The notes below the pieces were generated by a model that worked only from the letters and a program-made list of their open reading frames with translations, had not been told where the DNA came from and ran no database searches. The translations under genes and the position numbers were made by a program. From the NCBI GenBank assembly GCA_964592965.1, contig CAZQJX010000027.1:1-23565 (forward strand): 23,565 nt of DNA, written 5' to 3'. Positions within the stretch are counted from its first letter, which is position 1. The number at the start of each line of letters is the position of its first letter. Shown here one piece after another: positions 15,387-23,565 of the stretch. Source of the stretch: CAZKMM01 sp964592965. Lineage in GTDB: Bacteria > RBG-13-61-14 > DRUE01.

Positions 15387-17291
15387 TTGAAAAAGGATAC
15401 ACTAAGGAGCATATTTTCATTTCTATTTTTTGTGGGAATAATAGCGGTGTTTGCCTATTATTTTGTTCTGAGCGACCAGACCAAAACCCAGAGCATAGAT
15501 TTCACCAGCTTTTACAATGCAGTGAAAAACGGTGAGGTGAGCGAGGTCACCATCATCGGGAGCAAGATTATTGGCAAATATATAGATGGGACATCTTTCC
15601 GCACATCAGGTCCGGTTGATGACGAGCTAATCAAGCTCCTTGTAGAAGAAAATGTCAAGATTAACTACCGAGACATAGGCAAGGGATATAACTGGTTTCA
15701 GGTTCTTTCTTGGTTTTTTATTCTTTTTGCCATTGGTTTTGTTTTCTATCTTTTTATGCGCAATGTTCAGGGCACGCAGGGAAAGGCGCTCAGCTTTGGC
15801 AGAGCCCGTCCAAGGCTTATGGACCAATCTGCCCGAAAAATTACTTTTGCTGATGTTGCGGGAATGGATGAGGTCAAGCAGGAAGTGCAGGAGATAATTG
15901 AGTTTCTTCGTGACCCGCGCAAATTCACCCGCTTGGGCGGAAAAATCCCCAAAGGCGTGCTTTTGGTCGGACCGCCTGGTTGTGGCAAGACCCTTTTGGC
16001 AAAGGCAATTGCTGGAGAAGCAGGCGTGCCTTTTTACAGTATTAGCGGAAGTGAATTTGTTGAGATGTTTGTGGGAGTGGGCGCAGCGCGGGTTCGCGAC
16101 CTATTCAATCAGGCACGGCGCAATCCACCCTGTATTGTTTTTATTGATGAGATAGATGCAGTGGGAAGGCATCGGGGAGCTGGTCTGGGCGGTGGACATG
16201 ATGAGCGTGAGCAAACTTTAAACCAGCTTCTTGTGGAAATGGACGGAATTGACTCAAGAGAAGGAATTATTGTCATCGCAGCTACCAACCGCCCGGATAT
16301 ACTTGACCCGGCACTGCTTCGCCGTGGAAGATTTGACCGTCATATTGTGGTGCCAATGCCAGATATTCGTGGCAGGCTGGAGATTTTAAAAGTCCATACC
16401 AGAAATACTCCTCTGGACGATGATGTTGACCTTGAGGTTCTGGCACGCTCCACTCCCGGCTTTTCCGGCGCAGACCTTGCCAATCTGGTAAATGAAGCCT
16501 GTCTTTTAGCTGCGCGCAAAGATAAAAAGAAGGTCTCAATGGAAGATTTTGAAGAAGCTCTGGATAAAGTGATGATGGGCTTGGCGAGAAAAACTGCCAT
16601 CAGCGAGCAGGAGCGCAAGATTACTGCCTATCATGAGGCTGGGCATGCGCTGGTTGCCAAGCTTCTTCCTAATGCTGACCCTGTTCATAAAGTCACCATT
16701 ATTCCAAGAGGAATGGCTTTAGGAGTAACCCAACAGCTTCCCCGTGAAGACCGCTATCTTATCACCAAAAGTCAAGCGCTTACCAATCTTACTGTTTTAT
16801 TAGGTGGAAGAGCAGCAGAGGATTTGGTCTTTAATGAACAAAGCTCTGGCGCAGGCTCTGACCTTGAGCGGGCAACAGACCTAGCAAGGAAGATGGTCTG
16901 CGATTGGGGAATGAGCGAGAAGCTCGGACCGCTCACTCTGGGCAAGCGTGAGGAACAGATTTTCTTGGGAAAGGAGCTGGCATATCATCAAAATTACAGT
17001 GAAAAAACCGCTATGGAAATTGATAATGAAATCAAAAGAATTGTCTCCGAATGTTATGAGCGTGCCAAAACCCTTCTCAGCGAAAATATAGACAAGCTCC
17101 ATCGCATTGCACAGGCTCTTCTTGAGCGGGAAACCCTTGAAGAAGAAGATATAGATAAGCTCATTAAAGGAGAAGAGTTAGCCCCACTTCTTGATAAAGA
17201 AAAGCCCAAATCTGCCCCCAAGGAAGCAGAGGTCAAACCAAAGCGTGCTCCCGGGATAATCAAGCCCAAGCCAGTGGGAGAGGGCGGATGA
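15387..17291 (+). CDS. ftsH: ATP-dependent zinc metalloprotease FtsH
   Basis: This is a 634-residue membrane-anchored AAA+ protease that unfolds and degrades membrane and short-lived cytosolic proteins. Two membrane segments (about 9-28 and 105-124) flank a small periplasmic domain. The AAA module has Walker A GPPGCGKT (195-202), Walker B VFIDEID (251-257) and the second region of homology ending RRGRFDRHI (312-320). The protease site is HEAGH (416-420), with the third zinc ligand likely Asp492 in AGSDLERATD. The C-terminal tail is Lys/Pro-rich. The start is TTG at 15387, supported by GGGAGGG seven bases upstream; no ATG lies near in this frame. It heads the operon and overlaps folP by four bases. 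All catalytic residues are present. Confidence 0.98.
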   Translation: MKKDTLRSIFSFLFFVGIIAVFAYYFVLSDQTKTQSIDFTSFYNAVKNGEVSEVTIIGSKIIGKYIDGTSFRTSGPVDDELIKLLVEENVKINYRDIGKGYNWFQVLSWFFILFAIGFVFYLFMRNVQGTQGKALSFGRARPRLMDQSARKITFADVAGMDEVKQEVQEIIEFLRDPRKFTRLGGKIPKGVLLVGPPGCGKTLLAKAIAGEAGVPFYSISGSEFVEMFVGVGAARVRDLFNQARRNPPCIVFIDEIDAVGRHRGAGLGGGHDEREQTLNQLLVEMDGIDSREGIIVIAATNRPDILDPALLRRGRFDRHIVVPMPDIRGRLEILKVHTRNTPLDDDVDLEVLARSTPGFSGADLANLVNEACLLAARKDKKKVSMEDFEEALDKVMMGLARKTAISEQERKITAYHEAGHALVAKLLPNADPVHKVTIIPRGMALGVTQQLPREDRYLITKSQALTNLTVLLGGRAAEDLVFNEQSSGAGSDLERATDLARKMVCDWGMSEKLGPLTLGKREEQIFLGKELAYHQNYSEKTAMEIDNEIKRIVSECYERAKTLLSENIDKLHRIAQALLERETLEEEDIDKLIKGEELAPLLDKEKPKSAPKEAEVKPKRAPGIIKPKPVGEGG

Positions 17292-18514
17292 GAAATTTCA
17301 ATCCCCATATCCTTCGGGTGGAAACCAGCGAGGAGGCAAAAAGTGAGCTGTTAAAAACCGGCTGTTCAAAGCCGGGCGCAGAGCTTATGGGAAAAAAAGC
17401 TCGCCACTACTGCATTCAAGTAGAAAATTTAACCTCTCCCCAACTTCTTATTCTCAAGCAAGAGCTTCTAGCAATTGGCGGAGAGTGTGCCATTCCTTCG
17501 CAGGCACTTGTCCAGAAGGTGGAAAGCGGAAAAGCCATTTTAATGGGCACGACAAGGCATTTTGAAATATTAAAAGAAAAGCTTTCTCACCAGCAGTTTG
17601 GTCTAGCAGAGCTGGGTGAAGAAATAGTGGAGATGATTGAGCGGTTTGAGCGAAGAAAATTTCTCATCAAACTGCCCAAAGGTGAGCTTGAGCTTGGAGA
17701 TGAGCCTGTGATTATGGGGATATTAAATCTCACGCCTGATTCTTTTTATGACGGCGGAAAATACCTTGACCCAGAGCAGGCACTGGACCGAGCTTTTGAG
17801 ATGGTAGAAGAGGGCGCAAAGATTATTGATGTTGGTGGAGAAAGCACCCGTCCCGGCTCTGAGCCGGTTCCGCTAGATGAGGAGCTAAAAAGGGTAATGC
17901 CTGTTCTTGAAAAGCTGGGAGCAAAGCTCAGGGGCGCGTTTATCTCCATAGACACCCAGAAGGCAGAGGTGGCACAGCGGGCAGTTGATGCTGGCGCAAG
18001 CATCATCAATGATATAAGCGCGCTGGGAACAGACCCAAAAATAGCGGAAGTAGCGAGCAAAAGCGGAGCTGGTTTGGTTTTGATGCATATCAAAGGCACA
18101 CCTAAAGATATGCAAAAAAATCCAACTTATGATGATTTATTCTCTGAGGTGATTGGCTTTTTGCGGGAGCGCATTCAGCGGGCAAAGGATGCGGGTGTGG
18201 ATGAGGAAAAAATCATTGTTGACCCGGGAATTGGCTTTGGTAAAACTGTTGAGCATAATCTCCTTTTGGTGCGGGATTTGTGGAAGCTTCGTGTTTTTGG
18301 CAGACCAATTCTTCTTGGTCCCAGCAACAAAAGCTTTATTGGTGCGGTCTTAAATGCGGAAAAAGACGACCGATTTGAAGGCACCGCTGCCAGCGTGGTT
18401 GCCGGAATTTTAGCAGGTGCAGACATTGTCCGGGTGCACGAGCCGGGAAAAATGAAGCGCTTTGCTATGATGGCAGGAGCGATACGGGCAGGAAAAAATA
18501 TCTATGCTGACTGA
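17288..18514 (+). CDS. folP: Dihydropteroate synthase with N-terminal extension
   Basis: This protein has 408 residues. The C-terminal 140-405 is a complete TIM-barrel dihydropteroate synthase, which condenses p-aminobenzoate with dihydropterin pyrophosphate in folate synthesis. Landmarks are MGILNLTPDSF (143-153), DVGGESTRPG (181-190), IDT (221-223), ND (241-242), DPGIGFGKT (312-320), SNKSF (346-350) and VHEP (383-386). Residue 347 is Asn where most enzymes have Arg (SRKS). Residues 1-135 are an extra alpha/beta domain, roughly half the length of the catalytic part, which I recall from many deltaproteobacterial FolP proteins and whose job is unknown. The ATG overlaps the ftsH stop (ATGA), so translation is coupled. 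Enzyme identity is firm. Confidence 0.96.
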   Translation: MRNFNPHILRVETSEEAKSELLKTGCSKPGAELMGKKARHYCIQVENLTSPQLLILKQELLAIGGECAIPSQALVQKVESGKAILMGTTRHFEILKEKLSHQQFGLAELGEEIVEMIERFERRKFLIKLPKGELELGDEPVIMGILNLTPDSFYDGGKYLDPEQALDRAFEMVEEGAKIIDVGGESTRPGSEPVPLDEELKRVMPVLEKLGAKLRGAFISIDTQKAEVAQRAVDAGASIINDISALGTDPKIAEVASKSGAGLVLMHIKGTPKDMQKNPTYDDLFSEVIGFLRERIQRAKDAGVDEEKIIVDPGIGFGKTVEHNLLLVRDLWKLRVFGRPILLGPSNKSFIGAVLNAEKDDRFEGTAASVVAGILAGADIVRVHEPGKMKRFAMMAGAIRAGKNIYAD

Positions 18515-18584
18515 CTTTGGCTCTGCTTTATGGATTTGCAATTTGAATAAAATTTCTGTCATTTAAATTTGGGAGGGGTAGAAA

Positions 18585-19934
18585 ATGAGAAAGCTATTTG
18601 GCACCGATGGCATTCGTGGAACCGCCAATATTTATCCGCTCACCAGTGAGATGATGATTAAGGTAGGCAGAGCAACCGCTTATATCTTCAAGAACAAAAA
18701 TCGCCGGCATAAAATTGTCATAGGCAAGGACACTCGCCTGAGCGGATATATGCTTGAGCAGGCAATGGCAAGTGGAATCTGCTCTATGGGGGTTGATGTT
18801 CTTTTGGTCGGACCTCTTCCCACTCCAGCCATAGCTTTTATCACTACTGCTATGCGGGCTGATGCAGGTGTGGTTATCAGCGCCTCGCATAATCCTTATG
18901 AAGATAACGGCATAAAAATCTTTGGCGGAGACGGCTTTAAACTTCCAGACAGCGAGGAGCTGAGGATAGAGGAGCTGATTTTCTCTGGAAAGATAGATTC
19001 GCTTCGTCCCACTGCCAAAGAAATTGGCAAGGCTTTTCGTGTAGATGATGCGCAAGGAAGATACATTGAATACTGCAAAAGCGTTTTTCCCAAAGGAATG
19101 AACTTAGATGGCATCAGGATAGTGCTTGATTGTGCCAATGGAGCTGCTTATAAAGTGGCGCCGATAATCTTTTCCGAGCTGGGCGCAGAGGTGATAACAG
19201 TAGGAGTAAATCCCAATGGAGAAAACATAAATAAAAACTGTGGTGCACTTCATCCTGAGCTGATTAGCAAGCTGGTAAAGAAATACAAAGCAGATATTGG
19301 AATTGCTCTTGATGGTGATGGAGACAGGCTGGCTATTGTTGATGAAAACGGCATTTATCTTGATGGCGATTATGTAATGGCGATTTGCGCTCTGGAGCTA
19401 CTTCGTGAGCGCAAGCTTCGTAAAAAAACGCTCGTGACCACAGTGATGAGCAATATGGCTCTTGACCAGCTTATTCAAAAAAATGGTGGAAAGGTTGTCC
19501 GCACACAAGTAGGAGACCGTTATGTGGTAGAGGAGATGCGGGCACGAGGATACAATTTTGGCGGGGAGCAGAGCGGTCATCTTATCTTTCTGGACCATTC
19601 CACCACTGGCGATGGCATTATTGCTGCCTTAAAGCTTTTGAGCGTGATGCAAAGGAAAGGCAAGAAGCTGAGCGAGCTGGCAATGGTTTTAGATAAATAT
19701 CCTCAGGCAAAGCTTAATGTTAAAGTTAAAGAGAAAAAACCCATTGAAGAGCTTGAGCAGGTCAAAAAGACCATTCAAAAAGCCCAAGCCCGACTTAACG
19801 GCAGGGGAAGGGTTTTGGTTAGATATTCTGGCACCGAGCCAGTGGTGAGGATTCTGGTTGAGGGAGAGAATGAGGATTTAATCTGCGAGCTGGCAGAAGA
19901 CATTGCCCAGAGTTTCCGCCGAACCCTTTCCTAA
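18585..19934 (+). CDS. glmM: Phosphoglucosamine mutase
   Basis: This 449-residue enzyme converts glucosamine-6-phosphate to glucosamine-1-phosphate for peptidoglycan and lipopolysaccharide precursors. The phosphoserine loop is ISASHNP with Ser101. The metal loop is DGDGDR (243-248), the sugar-binding loop GEQSGH (327-332) and the phosphate-binding loop RYSGTEP (413-419). The N-terminal KLFGTDGIRG is diagnostic for GlmM over other hexose phosphomutases. The ATG has a GGGAGGGG ribosome site. It lies 70 bases after folP with no recognisable promoter or terminator between, so it probably stays in the operon. In the Geobacter-type order, cdaA and ybbR would lie in this gap; they are absent. Confidence 0.98.
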   Translation: MRKLFGTDGIRGTANIYPLTSEMMIKVGRATAYIFKNKNRRHKIVIGKDTRLSGYMLEQAMASGICSMGVDVLLVGPLPTPAIAFITTAMRADAGVVISASHNPYEDNGIKIFGGDGFKLPDSEELRIEELIFSGKIDSLRPTAKEIGKAFRVDDAQGRYIEYCKSVFPKGMNLDGIRIVLDCANGAAYKVAPIIFSELGAEVITVGVNPNGENINKNCGALHPELISKLVKKYKADIGIALDGDGDRLAIVDENGIYLDGDYVMAICALELLRERKLRKKTLVTTVMSNMALDQLIQKNGGKVVRTQVGDRYVVEEMRARGYNFGGEQSGHLIFLDHSTTGDGIIAALKLLSVMQRKGKKLSELAMVLDKYPQAKLNVKVKEKKPIEELEQVKKTIQKAQARLNGRGRVLVRYSGTEPVVRILVEGENEDLICELAEDIAQSFRRTLS

Positions 19935-19953
19935 GAGACCAAGGAGGAAAAAA

Positions 19954-20682
19954 ATGTATCCAAGACTAGGAGTAAATGTTGACCATATTGCCACTCTGCG
20001 TCAGGCACGCAAAACTGTTCCTTATCCTGACCCTGTTTATGCTGCTTTTATAGCCGAGCAGGCAGGAGCTGACCAGATTACAGTCCATCTCCGTGAAGAT
20101 AGAAGGCATATTCAGGACCGAGATGTCAAGCTTTTAAAAGAAACGGTTCAGACCCGACTCAATCTTGAAATGGCAAATACCCAAGAAATGGTAAGAATAG
20201 CCCTTTATTTAAAGCCTTTCAGCGTGACTTTGGTTCCTGAGCGAAGGGAAGAAATTACCACCGAGGGAGGGCTTGATGTAATCAGCCATCAGGAATCAAT
20301 TACCCGCACCGCTAAAATGCTGAAAGAAGCAGGCATACGCGTCTGCCTTTTCATAGACCCAGATTTGGACCAAGTCCGAGCCAGCCACAAAACCGGTGCT
20401 GATGCCATAGAGATTCACACAGGTAGATACTGCGAGGCACACACTCTGCAAGAGCAGGACAGAGAATTTCAGGCAATACTCAACACTGCCAAAACTGCCC
20501 GCAAGCTGGGATTGGGCGTGCACGCAGGGCACGGTTTGAATTATCATAATATCAAGCGCCTTTTGCAGATAGAAGAAATAGAAGAATACAATATCGGACA
20601 TTCTATAATTGCCCGTGCGGTTTTTGTTGGTCTGGAGCGGGCAGTTCGGGAGATGGTGGATATAATCCGTCATCAGGGCTGA
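19954..20682 (+). CDS. pdxJ: Pyridoxine 5'-phosphate synthase
   Basis: This 242-residue TIM-barrel enzyme of the DXP-dependent vitamin B6 pathway condenses 1-deoxyxylulose-5-phosphate with 3-amino-2-oxopropyl phosphate. His45, Glu72 and His193 fall at the same positions as the catalytic residues of E. coli PdxJ, and the N-terminal LGVNVDHIATLRQAR is diagnostic. The frame is open 17 codons further upstream (from a TTG at 19903 inside glmM), but an AAGGAGG site seven bases before the ATG at 19954 fixes the start. It sits 19 bases after glmM. The presence of pdxJ implies that PdxA and DXP synthase are encoded elsewhere. Confidence 0.98.
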   Translation: MYPRLGVNVDHIATLRQARKTVPYPDPVYAAFIAEQAGADQITVHLREDRRHIQDRDVKLLKETVQTRLNLEMANTQEMVRIALYLKPFSVTLVPERREEITTEGGLDVISHQESITRTAKMLKEAGIRVCLFIDPDLDQVRASHKTGADAIEIHTGRYCEAHTLQEQDREFQAILNTAKTARKLGLGVHAGHGLNYHNIKRLLQIEEIEEYNIGHSIIARAVFVGLERAVREMVDIIRHQG

Positions 20683-20712
20683 GCTTTTCCAGAATTTATC
20701 CAGGAGATGAAA

Positions 20713-21099
20713 ATGATAATCGGGGTGGGATGTGATTTAACCAGCATCAGCCGAACTGATGAGCTGATGAAAAAATATGGAGAAAGATTCTTGCAAAAGG
20801 TCTTTACAGAAAAGGAAATTCAAAGCGGGCTTAATTCTCCTTATCCTGCTCAGGAGTTTGCCAGCTGGTTCTCTGCTAAAGAAGCTGTGCAAAAAGCTCT
20901 GGGCGCAGGCATTGGTGCGGGAATAAAATTCCGTGATATTGAGGTTATAAGCTCGCCTAGCCGTCCGCCAAAGATAAAGCTTTTTGGAAAAGCAAAGCAA
21001 AGGGCTTTGAAGCTAGGGGTAGAAAAAATTCATCTTAGTTTAAGCCACGAGCAGGATTATGCTCTAGCAATGGTGGTGATGGAAGGAGGGCAAAGATGA
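20713..21099 (+). CDS. acpS: Holo-[acyl-carrier-protein] synthase
   Basis: This 128-residue enzyme transfers 4'-phosphopantetheine from CoA to acyl carrier protein. The magnesium-binding Asp8 (GVGCDL) and Glu57 in FSAKEAVQKALG match the E. coli Asp9/Glu58 pair, and SLSHEQDYALAMVV closes the domain. An ATG two codons earlier (20707) abuts the AGGAG site with no spacer, so the ATG at 20713, six bases away, is the better start. Its stop overlaps the next start (ATGA). Confidence 0.96.
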   Translation: MIIGVGCDLTSISRTDELMKKYGERFLQKVFTEKEIQSGLNSPYPAQEFASWFSAKEAVQKALGAGIGAGIKFRDIEVISSPSRPPKIKLFGKAKQRALKLGVEKIHLSLSHEQDYALAMVVMEGGQR

Positions 21100-22685
21100 A
21101 TATCTACTGGAAAAATCGCCTGGTAGATGCTGACGAGATGCGGGAAATGGACCGAAAGACCATAGAGGAATTTGGCATTCCCGGTGAGGTTTTAATGGAA
21201 AGCGCAGGAAGGGGAGTGTTTTTTTACATAGAGGAAAATTTTCCTTTTCTAGAAGATGCGGTGGTTTTCTGCGGAAGAGGAAATAATGGCGGAGATGGGT
21301 TTGTTGTTGCCCGTTATTTACTTAACCGAGAGGTTTATGTGACTGTATATCTTTTAGGAGAGCAGAGCCGGCTAAAAGGAGATGCCCGGCTTAACTGCGA
21401 GCGGTATTTAAAGCTAGGCGGAGAGCTGATTGAGCTTGGGGAAGAAGCTGAACTTGATGAGGTTATAGAGCGAGCGAGCCAGACCGACCTTATCATAGAT
21501 GCTATTTTTGGCACTGGTCTTAACTCTGAGGTGAGGGGACTGGCAAAAAACATAATTGAGCTGATTAATGAAGTAAGCGAAGATAGCGGTGTGCCGGTGA
21601 TTGCTGTTGATATTCCCAGCGGAGTAAATGCCTCTAACGGACAGATTATGGGAAGCGCTGTTTACGCAGATGCAACCATAACCTTTGGTCTTGCTAAAAT
21701 CGGGCATTACACCTTTCCCGGAGCAGGTCTGATTGGAGAGCTTGAGCTTATAGATATTGGAATTCCACGAGAAGTAATGGAGAAAAGCCAAACTTGGCTG
21801 GTTGATGAAGATTTTGCCTTCAGCCTTCTTCGGTCGCGCAAGCCTGACGCACATAAAGGAGATGCAGGGCATACTTTAATTTTTGCCGGTTCAGTGGGAA
21901 AAACCGGAGCAGCAGCAATGGCAGGAGAGAGCGCGCTTCGGGCAGGCGCTGGACTGGTCACAGTAGCGGTTCCTGCTCATCTAAATGATATTTTTGAAGT
22001 AAAACTCACCGAGGTTATGACCGAGCCCGTTCCAGATACAACCGAGCGCACCTTTGGTGAGGTGAGCATTGAGCGTGCCAAAAATCTTATGGAAGGAAAA
22101 GATGTCATTGCCATTGGTCCGGGAATAGGGCAGAGCAAAGAGGTGGATAAATTTCTGCGTGAGATTCTTATCTCTGCCCGAGTTCCTGTGGTGATTGATG
22201 CAGATGGTCTTAACTCCCTTTCCCGCCAGATGGATTTGCTCCAAAAGGTGAGTGCCCCGCTTATTCTCACTCCTCATCCCGGGGAGATGAGCAGGCTCTC
22301 GGGACTAAGCACCAAAGAAATTCAAAAAGAGCGAATGAAGATTACTAAAGAATTTGCCAAAAAATGGAATGTGGTTTTGGTGTTAAAAGGTGCCCGAACC
22401 GTAATTGCCAGTCCAGATGGCACAGCCTTTTTAAACCTTTCAGGCAATCCGGCAATGGCAAGTGCAGGAATGGGAGATGTGCTTACAGGGATAATCGCTG
22501 GGCTTTTGAGTCAGGGATATTCTCCGCTGGAGTCTGCGGTGCTTGGAGTCTATATGCACGGAAAAGCAGGCGACCTGGCTTATGAGGAACTCGGAGGAAT
22601 AGGAATTATTGCTGGAGATTTAATCACAAGAATACCAAAAGTAAGGCGCTGGCTTTTTGACCAAATCTTTGGATTGGAAGAATGA
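21096..22685 (+). CDS. nnr: Bifunctional NAD(P)HX epimerase/dehydratase
   Basis: This 529-residue metabolite-repair enzyme restores hydrated NADH and NADPH. The N-terminal epimerase half (about 1-235, YjeF_N/NnrE) has EVLMESAGRG, CGRGNNGGDG (59-68), AIFGTGL and VDIPSGVN (171-178). The C-terminal ADP-dependent dehydratase half (about 240-525, NnrD, ribokinase-like) has HKGDAGHTLIFAGS (253-266), VIDADGLN, LTPHPGEM (391-398) and the anion-hole motif NPAMASAGMGDVL (451-463). Both halves look intact. It overlaps acpS by four bases (ATGA) with a GGAGGG site ahead, and its own stop overlaps tsaE in the same way. Confidence 0.97.
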   Translation: MNIYWKNRLVDADEMREMDRKTIEEFGIPGEVLMESAGRGVFFYIEENFPFLEDAVVFCGRGNNGGDGFVVARYLLNREVYVTVYLLGEQSRLKGDARLNCERYLKLGGELIELGEEAELDEVIERASQTDLIIDAIFGTGLNSEVRGLAKNIIELINEVSEDSGVPVIAVDIPSGVNASNGQIMGSAVYADATITFGLAKIGHYTFPGAGLIGELELIDIGIPREVMEKSQTWLVDEDFAFSLLRSRKPDAHKGDAGHTLIFAGSVGKTGAAAMAGESALRAGAGLVTVAVPAHLNDIFEVKLTEVMTEPVPDTTERTFGEVSIERAKNLMEGKDVIAIGPGIGQSKEVDKFLREILISARVPVVIDADGLNSLSRQMDLLQKVSAPLILTPHPGEMSRLSGLSTKEIQKERMKITKEFAKKWNVVLVLKGARTVIASPDGTAFLNLSGNPAMASAGMGDVLTGIIAGLLSQGYSPLESAVLGVYMHGKAGDLAYEELGGIGIIAGDLITRIPKVRRWLFDQIFGLEE

Positions 22686-23155
22686 AATTTGCGCTCATCT
22701 CCAAATCAGTCTCAGATACCCACAAAATCGGTCAAAAGCTCGGAAAAATTGCCGGGTGTGGAGATATATTTGCCCTTTGCGGGGAGCTGGGCGCAGGCAA
22801 AACCGAGCTGGTGCGTGGGCTGGCGCAGGGGCTGGAATGCGACCCATCTTATTCAGTAGCCAGCCCCACCTATGTGCTTTTGCGAGAATATCCGGGAAGA
22901 ATATGGCTTTATCATTTTGACTTTTACCGCTTAAAATCATCCGCAGAGCTGGATAGCATTGGCTGGGAAGAATATTTCTTTGACCAAGGAGTATGCGTGG
23001 TTGAGTGGGCAGATAAATTCCCAGAGATTTTTCCGCCACAAACCCTATGGATAGAATTGGAAATTCTCTCTGAAACCGAGCGCCAGCTGGTTTTTCAGGC
23101 AAAAATAGATAAAATCTGGAAAGGAAGATTAAAAAATATCTTGCCGGAGGGGTAA
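22682..23155 (+). CDS. tsaE: tRNA threonylcarbamoyladenosine biosynthesis protein TsaE
   Basis: This 157-residue P-loop ATPase works with TsaB and TsaD to make the t6A modification on ANN-decoding tRNAs. Walker A is GELGAGKT (34-41), switch I is SPTYVL (61-66), then HFDFYRL (78-84), and VVEWADKF (106-113) carries the conserved Glu108-Trp109. The C-terminus is somewhat longer than the shortest family members. It overlaps the nnr stop by four bases. TsaB and TsaD are not in the window. Confidence 0.97.
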   Translation: MKFALISKSVSDTHKIGQKLGKIAGCGDIFALCGELGAGKTELVRGLAQGLECDPSYSVASPTYVLLREYPGRIWLYHFDFYRLKSSAELDSIGWEEYFFDQGVCVVEWADKFPEIFPPQTLWIELEILSETERQLVFQAKIDKIWKGRLKNILPEG

Positions 23156-23565
23156 ATGGCACTTGTTGTCCAGAAATACGGAGGCACAAGCGTTGGAGAC
23201 CTTGAGCGGATTCAAAAGGTTGCCCGGCGAGTGGTAAAAACCAAACAACAAGGAAACGATGTTGTTGTGGTGGTAAGCGCAATGGCAGGCGAGACCGACC
23301 GGCTTATCGGTCTTGCTTTAAAACTAACAGACCTTCCAGATTTAAGAGAATACGATGCGCTTATTTCCAGCGGAGAGCTGGTATCAAGTGCGCTTTTGGC
23401 AATAAGCATAAATGCTCTCGGAGAGCGGGCATGGTCTTTAAGTGCCTATCAAGTTCCTATTTATGCAGAAGGTGGATTTAAAGATGCCCGAATCAAAAAG
23501 ATAGAGACCAAAAACATCAAAAAGCTTCTTAAACAAGGTTATATAGTTGTGGTAGCAGGATTTCA
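23156..23565 (+). CDS. lysC: Aspartate kinase, 3' end outside window
   Basis: The first 136 codons are present. The N-terminus shows the amino-acid kinase family signature: VQKYGGTSVGD (5-15), VVVVVSAMAGETDRL (37-51) and SSGELVSSAL (about 70-79), ending in VVAGF of the GFQG region. The enzyme phosphorylates aspartate, the first step towards lysine, methionine and threonine. Its ATG follows the tsaE stop with no gap, and a GGAGGGG site lies within the last codons of tsaE. The regulatory ACT domains expected downstream cannot be seen, so feedback type is unknown. Confidence 0.96.
   Translation, partial: MALVVQKYGGTSVGDLERIQKVARRVVKTKQQGNDVVVVVSAMAGETDRLIGLALKLTDLPDLREYDALISSGELVSSALLAISINALGERAWSLSAYQVPIYAEGGFKDARIKKIETKNIKKLLKQGYIVVVAGF

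Noticed and set aside
19903..19953. 17-codon upstream extension of pdxJ
   Set aside because: It lies inside glmM and starts at TTG; an AAGGAGG site precedes the ATG at 19954.
22695..23282. 195-codon minus-strand open frame opposite tsaE and lysC
   Set aside because: Both strands cannot be real here; tsaE and lysC have full motifs, and the antisense product has no recognisable domain.
1..23565. Mobile element, prophage, CRISPR array or tRNA
   Set aside because: No transposase, integrase, direct terminal repeats, spaced repeats or cloverleaf sequence was seen on either strand.

Overview
The window is 23.6 kb of densely coded bacterial chromosome of moderate GC. It holds nineteen protein genes, two of them cut by the window edges, and no rRNA, tRNA, CRISPR array, insertion sequence or prophage that I can see. 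The organism is a diderm (Gram-negative type): there is a TolC-like outer-membrane protein, several lipoprotein signal peptides and DXP-type vitamin B6 synthesis (pdxJ). The right-hand gene order, ftsH-folP-glmM-pdxJ-acpS-nnrDE-tsaE-lysC, resembles the order I recall from Geobacter-like Desulfobacterota. I cannot place the species, and a deep-branching uncultured lineage is equally possible.

Left arm, minus strand, 1-8301. A TolC-like gene with a strong candidate promoter (4168-4196) is followed by two lipoprotein genes that are recognisably paralogous to each other; the second runs off the window. To their right, a second minus-strand transcription unit starts at a candidate promoter near 8300. 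It carries a small zinc-finger-like acidic protein, an alkaline-phosphatase-superfamily protein, a nucleotidyltransferase-fold protein with one altered active-site residue, a TPM-domain membrane protein and a LemA lipoprotein. Most junctions there overlap or are very short.

Middle, minus strand, 8343-15263. Formate-tetrahydrofolate ligase (fhs) is a single-gene unit with a clear intrinsic terminator. Its leader can fold into an 8-bp outer and a 9-bp inner stem just upstream of the Shine-Dalgarno sequence, a possible undescribed cis-regulatory RNA. Next come a free-standing cyclic-nucleotide-binding domain protein and, 5 bp upstream of it in the same transcription unit, a 950-residue ATP/ADP-carrier-like transporter with a long HEAT-repeat tail. 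A B12-binding radical SAM protein follows.

Right arm, plus strand, 15387-23565. A compact housekeeping operon is transcribed divergently from the radical SAM gene: FtsH protease, dihydropteroate synthase, phosphoglucosamine mutase, PdxJ, holo-ACP synthase, NAD(P)HX repair enzyme, TsaE and aspartate kinase (truncated). Four-base ATGA overlaps at several junctions indicate translational coupling. The cdaA-ybbR pair, expected between folP and glmM in the Geobacter-type order, is absent.

The most interesting items are the fhs leader structure, the tandem paralogous lipoproteins behind tolC, the transporter-HEAT gene paired with a separate cNMP-sensor gene, the overlapping divergent promoters at 15322-15371, and the missing cdaA-ybbR. 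Most of the window is otherwise conventional.
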